A stretch of DNA of 64,000 nt from Steromphala cineraria (taxonomy: Eukaryota > Mollusca > Gastropoda > Trochida > Trochidae): positions 14,080,726 to 14,144,725 of the forward strand of contig OU744731.1 in the NCBI GenBank assembly GCA_916613615.1, read 5' to 3'. How positions within the stretch are numbered: the stretch's first letter is position 1; every line of letters begins with the position of its first letter. The position numbers were made by a program, and so were the translations under genes. This document shows positions 54,260 through 64,000 of this stretch, piece after piece. The notes under the pieces are model-generated. The model was not told the origin of the DNA. It saw only the letters and a program-made list of their open reading frames with translations, and ran no database searches.

Positions 54260-56452
54260 GAAACTGAGCCAAAACCAACATCATGTCAAAGAAAAACTTA
54301 CTAATATTAAATTTGAATCGGACAATCCAAGTCCGGATACCCCTTGGGCGTCCTACTCGCGGGTTTCACCTTTACCCTTATGTTTACATTTTCAACTAAA
54401 ACCTATAGGAAGAGGTTTATATACTTTAACCCTCACGCAGTATCGTTAATGACACCACCTTTGCGGCTGTGTGGGCCTCACAGGCCCAGGCACATGCAAA
54501 TGCAACCCAGGAGAAGGGAAAAGGGTCAATATTATTTATGATGTTATGTATAATATGTCACCTATGTGTTCCAATCCTTACCAACTGATCGGTGATATGT
54601 TTATTTAAGACTCATTTGCAGGTTTTTTTGGTAAAACTTTATTTAGAGTAGGTGTAAAGAAAGCAGAATTCACGTACATGTAAGAGTAAACGCTAGATCA
54701 TGTGATACCTATTGTTTCAAATTTCGTTATTCAATTCTACATGGAACAAAGGTTACCATTATGCATCGCATAGGGTCAGATATTTAAACGTTGTCGAACG
54801 TGAAATTGAAACCGAAGTTTCATGGTTCACAGTAGTCTGACATTATAATAGTCATTATCGCCATAATGCGCATTATTGGTTCGTTCCTACAGGTCAATTC
54901 CGGCCAAAAGAGCGTAAGATGCACGTGTGCATTAATTTAAGAGTTGCCAACGAAACCCAAAATCTCTACATCCGGGTTAAAACATTTCTTCATTCTCTTG
55001 CCACAGGGATACAGATTATTCACAACATCACCTCCAGCAAATTGAAACTTTAGGAAAGCGTTTGCATGAATGGGATATTTGACTATGAAGGCCAGTTATC
55101 GCCCCTGTTTTTGGTGGCTTCAAAGAACTCAATCATATGAACTGGCGTTTACGATCATGATCTTGAACCTTAAAAGTTCAGGAGAGTTTGGTTTACCAAA
55201 AACTCACATATTCGTCAATAACAAAAAATAATGTTACTTTGGATAGTTTACAGTAAGAAAAAGGAACATGTTGCCAATAGTTTATGCCACAAGTCAAGAG
55301 GTTGGGACAGTGTTATTGGGTTGGATACACTATTAAAGGGTGTCTGCAACCCAAATTTTTAACTTCCAGAGTTTTATTAGCAGGGCCCCGAAAGAGTCGT
55401 AAATGCTCGGTAGGGACGAAATCGTTTTGTTACCAACTGCTTACAGCTGACAGCCAGTTCCAAGTTTGTGTCACGTGACCCCCTTACCCGTATGGACGCT
55501 CTCGTTAACGATGGTCAATTTGGTTTCACAAGCTAGGTTGTTGATTCCTTTTAAGCACACAAAGATGTAGTTAATTTATGGTAATGAAGAAGTTGAGGGG
55601 CAAATCACAATTTCGATAACGTCCATGAACGTCACTTGCATCAGATTATTGACCGACAAAGATTACATTACACTGCCTTTTAGAGTAAAGAAGTTGTTAA
55701 TGCCTAATGTTGTAGTCAAAAACTATATTTAAAACCAAATAAAACTTCAATTGTATGAATTAATTAAACGTGTACGTCAACATCACAATACGCCCGAGAC
55801 ACACCAACAACTGGTCATTGCATTGCAGAAAGAGTGGGTTAGAACTGCATGGGGACTCCATCAAAGTGTCCATTCATTTACAAGGGGAAGTCAAGCAAGA
55901 ATTTTTGCAAATACCAAGAATTCATACGACTGACTTCAACGCCATCTTGTGATTAACAGAATACGGAAACAAACCTAAAACTAGTGTTCTTGTTTTGGCT
56001 TACTCTTTTACATTTGACAATTTTCGCTTTGATATCATTGAAATCATGTCCCCAAAATTTTCGGAATTAAAATTTTTTTTAATTATTTACAACTCGTCAA
56101 ACTGATAGCTATAAGGGTACATTAAATATATATTGGTATGATTAACATTAGTTCTTTTTACCAATAACTAAAAGAATGGACTATGTGCAGTATGCTATGA
56201 ATAATTCGAGTTCAGAATATTTCATTTAAATATCCAGAAGGTTTTGACCTCTTCACACATGCAGTAGCCTAAATTCTGCAATGGTTTTGAAAGGAAATGT
56301 TGTTTTTGATCGCTTTTGGTCAAGAAAAATGACTACAGTTGAATGAAAAGAGGTTGAAAACTTTATTTATCAAATGCAGTTAACATACTTATTGATTTTA
56401 CAAGACAATTTACGAAAATAGTCATCTGGAAATTTCCATCAGCGAATCTTCC
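54260..56452. other. Non-coding; nothing recognised
   Basis: No gene supported. Slightly more CpG-rich around 54300-54500 and 54840-55000. The 60-85-codon frames have no family features. Confidence 0.45.
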
Positions 56453-56461
56453 AAATTTGCG

Positions 56462-56497
<36 letters not shown>

Positions 56498-56575
56498 ACA
56501 CCCCCCCCCCCCCCCCCCCGCTCCAAAAATTCCCATGAACACTATAGAATTTTCCAAATTTGCGCCCCCCCCCAC
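56453..56575 (+). repeat. Poly-C tract inside a short duplication
   Basis: Two C runs of about 35 and 21 bases (56463-56519), broken by 'tcaca'. The lead-in 'ccaaatttgcgcccccccc' occurs twice (56453 and 56555). Run lengths are likely unreliable in the assembly. Confidence 0.8.
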
Positions 56576-59500
56576 TCTTGAAAACGTTCCTACGCCCCTG
56601 ACGTCTAACCACATTGTGTTTGTCAATAAAAACAGTTTCGTTGACCAATAAAGTTTGACAGTTTAAATCTTATTGTTTGAATAGGACTAAGTTAATAAGA
56701 ATTGGTTTTGTAGTTAGGATTACTGAACCCATTAATTTTATTTTTTAAATTTACATCACACTCTCGGGTGAAGGAACTAAATTTCGCTTCTAGGCTTACA
56801 CAAACTGTTTCTGTAGGATTGAGGAAACAATTTCGAAGATCACAATTTTTCAAGCAACACACCATCATGATACAGATTATTCCCTGCCTTGAGAGGCAGA
56901 TCAAGTCTGAAATGTGGATCGAGCCTCGATCAGTTCTTATTTTTCCAAACTTGAGTTCTGCCCGGCATTGTTCCCCCTGGCGGAAGAATCTTGCACAACA
57001 ATTTTTGAATTGTTTTAGCAAGTGACAAGCTTCTCAAGGCTTTGTACTTATTGCGTTATTCGTCTGTTTAATAGTTTTGGAATCTTGTAAAATTACGAAA
57101 GCCCAGAAAAATGGCATATTTTCTGATATCCAAACATGGTGGTCAGTGTTTAATTATATGATTTGAACTTACATTGATAAACACACGTGCATACCAGTTT
57201 AGTGATTATCCCAAAACAAAACAAAAACCACTTTAAGCAAATATTTGGCATACTGGCAATTGAATTCGTGTCAACTGAAATTAACAAAAGTTCAGTAAAT
57301 GCATTTAATATTTTTGATAAACGTCTCCAATTTTTACTCAGTCTAAGTAAACCTATCCTCATTAATACTCGCTACACTGCCGATATTGTCGTAGTAAAAC
57401 GAGTATTATTGAGGCTAGGTTTATTTGGACTCATCTTTACTTTCTAAAGTCTTTTGATAAAAAATATGTACTTTCTTTCACGATATCTCAGATATCCAAT
57501 CATAGGAGATTAATTGATATGATGTGATTGATTCAGCATTCACAGAAGCTTTTGTTCTTTGTCTGCTTACTGATTTATTTCATTTCAGACGGGTTTCGCT
57601 TTCGAATTGAGTGTTCAAATAAGGAAAACGTGAATTCTGTACAGCATTTGAGCTTATGAGGATGGACATTTTTTGTCAAATGATGCAATAGTGTTACGAT
57701 GGAATCTTGAGGGATATTGGAGGTTGATTTTCAAAGCTCTCTTAAAACTAAGATTGTGTTAGGTGCTACACATTAACATTGACTTGCGACTATCTAAATT
57801 CTCACAGAGCTTCAAAAATGTAGATTCAGGGGGACAAAGTGGGAGAGGCCATACAATGTCATAGAAAATTTTAAGTCCATAAAGAACTCTTCCGTATTAT
57901 GTACGTTGCCACCCATTGGAATATGCCGTGAGGTCTCAAAACCTATATCGCCTTATGTCAATTGGTTATATCTTTCTTTCAAGGTTAATTTCACATTTTT
58001 AAAGAAAACGAGTTCCTCTGAACTCCATTTGTTAGTACGTTTACATCCTATTACATCTGCGTATTTACCCCATGTGAGCTACGTAGATATAACTATAACT
58101 GATGTAACAACATGGTCGAGTAAGTCTTGCATATAAATGAACAAACCTGGAACACATTTTTGACATGCAATGTTTGTATTAATCTACACATCGAGCAATA
58201 TCTTGATGACGCCATTTCTCTTTACATGGAATGCAAAAAGAGTTTTTCAGGAGCATTGTTTATCAAGAAAAGGCTCCCATTGTACGAATAAATTATGCAT
58301 CACAAAATATCTATGTCATTTTTTTAAATCAACCACTTTAAAATTTTTGAAATGCATGACGTTCATTAAACATCACGAAAAGAATTGTAAAAATCATGTT
58401 TTTATTTCTTGAATGATCAGCCTTCTAGCTGCCTTGTATTCTTACAAAACTATTGTAAATCAGGAAGAAATAGAGTTTGAATTTATTTGCTCAAAGTTAT
58501 TAAATTTGAGCTGATAAAGATTTAAAAGAAGCGATGGTCAGAGATCCCTTGCCTCTTTCATAAATGCATAATCATAATTTATAGGTCACATAACATTAAC
58601 AAAAGAACAAAAACATAAAAAAACATCGATCATTGCATAAACTTACATAAAAGAAACATTTTTTTCAAATCAATTGCAAGTGTGTCTTTTTTCAATATTT
58701 CACCAAAAGTTTCACCTCGATCGTAGGCACTGGAAATTACAGATAATGGACATATGTTGTAGAGACATAACATTTCAAAATCATGAAACGAACGTGCACA
58801 AAACAAACCAAATTTCAAATTCATCGAAAAAAGCCACTCGAAGTAATACCGAGGCATCAAGAGACGACGAAAGAATGATGCCTTGCTGTATCTTTGGAGA
58901 ATTCTCAATGACGTTGATTTCATCAGAAGTTTGTCTTCACCATGTTCACTGTACAGACGTATGTGACTATGTGTTTATCACGACACAAGCCGGTCACATC
59001 CTCATTGAGACTACATGTCTGTCATCACTTGGAAATTAAGCCTCTATGGATGATAGGATTGTAGCTCTCTTGTTTATCCTGTTTAAATGATAAGTTTGAC
59101 CCTATCTGTATGTGTCACAGCATATAGCATCCAGTGTTTAAGATTTTCTGTTTCTTAGCTATAGATTTTAGATAGAACAAAGGACGGTTCATTCACATTG
59201 GACAAAACTGTGCACATTGTCACACTATATAACCAAGGATCAAGTTTCTTATGAATGGGAGAATTCTGACTGAGAGTTCAGAGCACTTTGTCGTATCTTG
59301 CAATTTTTACGGTAGATTTAATATTACATTTTAGAATTTATTGTGTTACAGTTTGCCGAGAGTAACTTCCTATAACCTGTGTCATGTCTACATCATTATG
59401 AACACATGAGTGTATAAACTAAAATGATTTCAAATCGCCATGTACGTTTTTATTGTTTATTTAAGTGTAAGAATAACTGTAACAAAGGGGTCTCGGAGTA

Positions 59501-60985
59501 CAGAGGCCTATATTTCATTCCATATATTGATTAATGAACAGAAGTGTTTTGGGGATGTATATCTTCGTTTCAGATATTGCAATTATATAAGCAAAACTGT
59601 ACCCATAAACAATAGTTGTGCAAAGGCATGGAAATGTGTTTTCATTTTGACTATCAGCTCTTGATACATTTATAACTTACCATGGAAGAAATGGTGTACG
59701 CCAACAGACTTAGTAACTTTGTCATTTTGGACAACAAGTATGGATGTTTCTAAATTAAGAGAGTGAAAGATCGGTAGGCCTATGCTCTCTGCCTTTTGGG
59801 AAATGCGAGATATCATGCTAAACGAATCTCAGGGGATCTCGGACCAATGTTCTGCAGAAAGATTTTTATATGGTTTTGATATGAATAAGATAATTTGTTT
59901 TATCAAAGTGGAGTGTACTTCTATATTCAACAAATCGGATCTACTGTTTCAATTGGCATTTTAGATCACCAACACATCTATTTTACTGGACCGAAACTTC
60001 CGTCGTCGAATTCTCTCTCAGAAAAGAGAATCGCATGCCCATGGATTTGCAGGCCAACCTCTTCATCTACCATTTTATACAATAGACAACAGACAATACT
60101 TTATTGCCTTAAAGGGAATTCGTTTCGGATCACATAGCTTTGACATAGATTTAAAGTAATAAAAAATTAACAAAATGAATATGAGTTTTTTTGTAATAAA
60201 TAAGACTAGGAAGATAAATGGAAATTCAACAATTATTTAAAAGTGAAATGCTTTGAGGTATAAAAGACGTTCAAGCATTTTATACGAATGAAATGAACAT
60301 ATATAATTACAAGATTTGCAGAAATGTAATTTTCAAACTCTGTAATGCCAAATTGTATACATTTCGATACTGAATGGTTATACGAAATCTTCATCAAATA
60401 TTGTCAAAGCAAGGATTTTTATGACAGTAGGCCTAATGATGTAATTCCTTGGTTAAAGTAATTAATTTTTGGCCAAATCAGTAAGATGATGGGATTATCC
60501 CTGAAATATGCTGTTTTCACATTCTTGTTCGACATTCTTGCTTGAATTGGTTATATTTATATAAATATAATATATATTTTGAAAATTGTGAGACATTGTG
60601 ATAAAGTTTCATTTAAATGTTAAATGTTTCATCAATAATTGTTTTGCAAATAAAAAGACTCCTGGTCAGTATTAGCGACTAAAACGATTTTACCAGGAGA
60701 TTGTAGGATTAATATCTAGGTAAGTAGGGTCACTGCCTCACTGGTAAAAGGAAAAGCAGTCTTATTTCTCTAGGCCTATATATGCACTTTGTTATCACTC
60801 AGTAGGCCTAGGCTACAGCTTATACTACATCACATCTTGACGTGTGTAAGGAAGCCTAAAAGACAACACTTTTTGAAATTCTCATTGGAATCAGAGTATT
60901 TTCTACACTTTTGGACTCTAATATTCTAATATCTCTCCATGATAACAAAATTGGAAAGTGATGCAGATGCATTATGGACCACGAG
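56576..60985. other. Non-coding; no gene supported
   Basis: Several overlapping chance frames of up to 121 codons (for example 58674-59039) occur on both strands without motifs. An acceptor-like ttcatttcag at 57589, followed by 22 open codons (GFRFRIECSNKENVN..), is exon-like but unsupported. Confidence 0.4.
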
Positions 60986-60989
60986 TTTG

Positions 60990-61085
60990 TTTTCATCACA
61001 TTCTTTCTCGCGAGAAAGGCCTTTTATATCACGTGACCTATTGCCCGTGAACCAATATGGCGGCCACCTGCCAAAGATATTGGTG
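60990..61085. promoter_or_regulatory. Promoter-like motif cluster
   Basis: Within 70 bp lie the palindrome TTCTCGCGAGAA (61005-61016), an E-box TCACGTGA, CCAAT, and CAATATGGCGGC, which matches the YY1-type element seen near many TATA-less starts. On the minus strand TATAAAAGG is also read. An ATG in the last motif gives eight codons (MAATCQRY) to a donor-like GTGAAT. It may be the start of the J-domain gene whose exon lies 2.2 kb downstream, or a bidirectional start. Confidence 0.45.
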
Positions 61086-61100
61086 AATGTTGATAGTCTG

Positions 61101-62129
61101 CTTTGATTTATTTTGATGATTTTACCAAGTGAATGATATTTATATGAAGTTAAATATGGTACTTTCAAAAGGCGAAGCATTTGACCTACTAGAATTACCA
61201 GTTGGTAAGCCCATATGCTATTGACAACCATATCTATGGACTAAATAATGTCAACGTAACTAACAAGAGTGACGGGAATCCCCGCCAAATTCCATTCTTG
61301 TATTTCTCAACGAATATTTTGAGAGATGACAGTTTTATATCATAGTAATAATTGAAATTTCAATATAGTCAATGAAAGGTTCCTTCTAGACCGTTGTGCA
61401 ATCTCATTTTTTTATTTGTTAAAACTACTTTCATTATCTCTGGTTTGTTATGAAATAAGCAAAACATGCAATGTTAGAACTATTTTGGTAACATTTAGAG
61501 AGGTTATTGTGCAAAGCAGTTATATAATGAATAGTGGTAAAGAACACTTTATCAAATTTTGAACATAACAACCAAAATTGATAGTGTCTGGCGGTTGACA
61601 TTAAAAATATCTATAATTAAACATTACATCTGACAATTGTAGAAAATGAATTTCACTTTGGTCTCAGCTTTGTAGTCTAGACTAAATAATATATTCTTGA
61701 AGTTTTCTTATCTTTGTCTTGTGATAGTCATCTAACTATAATACTGATTTGACATTTTGTTGAACTTGACTAAAACCAGTTTTTCTGCATTTTATCAAGA
61801 TAGACAATTGCCTGATTTGAGAAAGCCTGAAGCGACGAGGTTCGCTATAGGCGATAATTATATTCTCTTATCTGTGTTTCTTCTTTTGTGAATCATTACA
61901 ATAAAGACAAACCACAGTTCTTAAATGCTCAATAATTACAAAAGACCTAATTTTGAAACATGTTTCTAATTTATCGCTATTGTATTGTGTTAAACAAGAA
62001 GGAAATGTTCCTGATGTGCTTGACAGTTTCTTCCTCGATCCCTGCAGCTTGGAGTAGTTTAATCATTATCTTTCAATAATGATATTTATATATAATAGTA
62101 AATAACTATTTATTGTCTGTACTATATTA
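61101..62129. other. Non-coding; no exon recognised
   Basis: If the promoter guess is right this is intron. Nothing else seen. Confidence 0.4.
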
Positions 62130-62302
62130 CAGGGATTGGGAAAGAACTCTTTGACAATGGGACACTTTCAGGGTTTTTACAAATTATCCGAATTCCAAAT
62201 GGGCCTTGCCCTTATTTCAATAGTAAACTTCTAAATTTTAATGGGCCATTTCTTGATCTAATGTGCAAAATGGCCCATGACCCCTGCCTTTCCCAATCAC
62301 TG
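62130..62302. mobile_element. hAT-like MITE
   Basis: CAGGGATTGGGAAAG at the left and CTTTCCCAATCACTG at the right (one mismatch). Flanks CTATATTA and CTATAAGG share five of eight bases, as a decayed 8-bp hAT duplication would. Interior 'gggcc' and 'aatgggccattt' with 'aaatggccca' mirrored. 173 bp. Confidence 0.6.
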
Positions 62303-63257
62303 CTATAAGGTAAACATAAAATCGGACAATTATGGACATTTTGAAAATGAGTTTCACTTTTGTTTGAGCTTTGTAGCAGTTTCCTAATCTTTGTACTTGT
62401 CATAGTTTAATATCATAGAAAGTTATGTCACTGGACTAAGAGTTTTTTTGCTTATGAGTGCTATGTACCCCATTCTCACTTAGCCTGAGGTTTGTCATTT
62501 CACTTTGCTCATAGCATATTTTTAACGTTTTCTTATATAAGATAATTTATCTCTATGATAAAAGCTCTAGAAAATCTTGCATGAACCTAGCATAAACACC
62601 ATTATTTGCCTTTCTACAGTGATGTAAGATGGTTTTTTTTTAACAAACGGAGATTTTGTGAAGTCAAGAGGCAAATGATGTTATGAGTTGAATATTAGCT
62701 GACCTAGTTAGTAGTTACACTTGATATGGGTCAACTTAGGGACTATTGTGATAGAGATAGTCTATTGTGAGTATTTTTCAGATTTTACAAATGTAAAAAG
62801 ACAGGTTTTAGTGTGAATTTATATACCAACTAGAGTCAAAATAAGGGAGATATCCTGTGTTGCAACTTTTAGCCGCTCCGGCAATCTACCGGAATCCCAG
62901 GAATTTGGCTAATAAGAACAGAGGCTAGATCAAAGTAACATGACTGAGCTGTCTCTATGGGGAGAAAATGCTTAATCCATTCAAGGCATTTGCTGAGTAT
63001 TTAAAAAAACTGCTGTGCATGGTGTGTAAACCAATCAGAATCAAGTCTGCTAATGTCTACGCTGTGAAATACTGTGTACAAAAAAAGGCTTCAACTACAC
63101 AAATGTCCGGTTTTTGGTCAAAGTTGAATCTGATGACAGTCTTTGTTTTATCAACATGTGTGCTATAGGATAATATATTTTAGCTCAATCATTTCTTTAG
63201 CAACTAATGTAGTGTAAGAATTGTATGTAATAACATGAATGGTTTATTTCAATACAG
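62303..63257. other. Non-coding; exon upstream of the J-domain exon not found
   Basis: The preceding exon should end with one base of a Gly-like codon and encode the first J-domain helix. No such stretch was recognised. Confidence 0.4.
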
Positions 63258-63349
63258 GAGCTGACCGTGATTCAGTACGAACTAATTACAAGAGATTGGC
63301 ACTTAAATGGCACCCTGAAAAACATGGCAATTCCACAGATGCAGTGAAG
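63258..63349 (+). CDS. J-domain (DnaJ-like) exon
   Basis: Acceptor ttcaatacag, donor gtaggt. It enters needing one base and leaves in phase 0. It reads ADRDSVRTNYKRLALKWHPE and KHGNSTDAVK. This is J-domain helix II (YKRLALKWH) and the following loop. The catalytic tripeptide that activates Hsp70 ATPase is normally HPD and is HPE here. Only one exon is visible, so neither the subfamily nor the rest of the protein can be named. Loss of the Asp usually weakens or abolishes Hsp70 stimulation, so the protein may be J-like only. Confidence 0.8.
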
Positions 63350-63660
63350 GTAGGTAAAGTTAAAAAGGTAATCACACATCAATAATTCACCTTGTGCCAT
63401 ATCGTGAACATCTTTTAGCCCTAGGAATAACCTGAGGCGACACGATTAGAATATCTACCACTTAGCTTGATATCCAACTATAATTCAGAATTTAGGATAA
63501 AATATAAAAAATACAAAAAATGACATCACCTGTTCTGCAAATCTTAGTGTGTAAGTAAATAATTCAAAAGGTCCATTGAAAACCTTAAAACCTATTTTCA
63601 TCTTCTCCAGAAGCTAAAGGCTGAAAAAGCTGAAATCTTGTGCACATCTGTTGTGTGACG

Positions 63661-64000
63661 GTATGATAATGGTGTCAGTTTCATAGCAAGAATAGTGTAG
63701 TGATGTTAGTATCATAGCAACGATATTGTAGTGATGGTGTCAGTATCATATCAAGGATAGTGTAGTGATGTTGTCAGTATCATAGCAAGGATAGTGTAGT
63801 GATATTGTCAGTATCATAGCAAGGATAGTATAGTGATGTCAGTATCATAGAAAGGGTAGTATGGTGATGTCAGTATCATAGCAAGAATAGTGTAGTGATG
63901 GTGTCAGTATCATAGCAAGGATAGTGTAGTCATGTTGTCTGTATCATACCAAGGATAGTGTAGTGAAGTCAGTATCATAGCAAGGATAGTATAGTGATGT
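63661..64000 (+). repeat. Minisatellite, 30-36-bp unit, ~10 copies to the window edge
   Basis: Unit GTCAGTATCATAGCAAGGAT + AGTGTAGTGATG with an optional extra 2-5 bases (TT, GTT, GGT). Copies start near 63674, 63708, 63741, 63777 and onward. Continues past the window end. Confidence 0.9.

Noticed and set aside
56363..56651. Gly-rich (minus) and Pro-rich (plus) frames
   Set aside because: Direct products of the poly-C tract.
57590..57660. Terminal exon after ttcatttcag
   Set aside because: Only 22 unremarkable codons and no partner exon. Kept as a note, not as a gene.
58630..59039. 121-codon (plus) and 97-codon (minus) genes
   Set aside because: They overlap on opposite strands, no family features, no splice context.
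60926..61231. 101-codon minus-strand gene over the promoter-like cluster
   Set aside because: No motif, and the start region lies in AT-rich DNA. More likely chance, although the TATAAAAGG on that strand was noted.
63661..64000. CRISPR-like array at the window end
   Set aside because: Units are contiguous with no unique spacers, so it is a minisatellite.

Overview
The window looks like AT-rich nuclear DNA from a marine lophotrochozoan, most likely a bivalve mollusc. I infer this from the repeats: the 'AGCTCATCTGGCCTGTAAGGCC' repeat with its (GTCC)n run, the 'AAGGTCAAGGTCAC' arrays, tRNA-derived SINEs, many small inverted-repeat elements, and DIRS-type retrotransposons. Genes are split by GT-AG introns. 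No bacterial or organellar features were seen.

The backbone is one plus-strand host gene, exons at about 15.3-46.1 kb. Joined across introns with matching phases, the exons encode the second half of one PH domain, a linker and a complete second PH domain. This is the layout of PLEKHA1/TAPP1 (tandem-PH adaptor that binds PI(3,4)P2). The N-terminal exons were not found. At the C-terminus there are two alternative ends.

Three tyrosine-recombinase (YR) retrotransposons sit in its introns, all in the sense orientation. DIRS copy A (17949-24373) has open gag, RT/RNase H and YR frames. A second element of a different YR type (25690-30007) has 203-bp terminal direct repeats, open frames and a textbook -1 frameshift heptamer between gag and RT. 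DIRS copy B (32067-39705) is broken by a gag frameshift, an RT single-base insertion, a MITE inside YR and a 1.2-kb DNA transposon.

Upstream (0-15 kb) lie CT-rich simple repeats, the 3' part of a non-LTR retrotransposon (minus strand), a 145-bp tandem repeat split by a Helitron-like element, and a 3.85-kb unit (8425-12275) bounded by inverted repeats. That unit holds about 22 copies of the 15-mer GTCAGTGATGTTACC plus three phase-compatible exon remnants of a possible B-box-like protein. It is the least familiar object in the window.

Downstream (46-63 kb) is mostly gene-free DNA with MITEs, tandem repeats and a promoter-like motif cluster near 61.0 kb. At 63258-63349 there is one exon of a J-domain (DnaJ-like) protein with HPE in place of HPD. 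The window ends inside a roughly 30-36-bp minisatellite.
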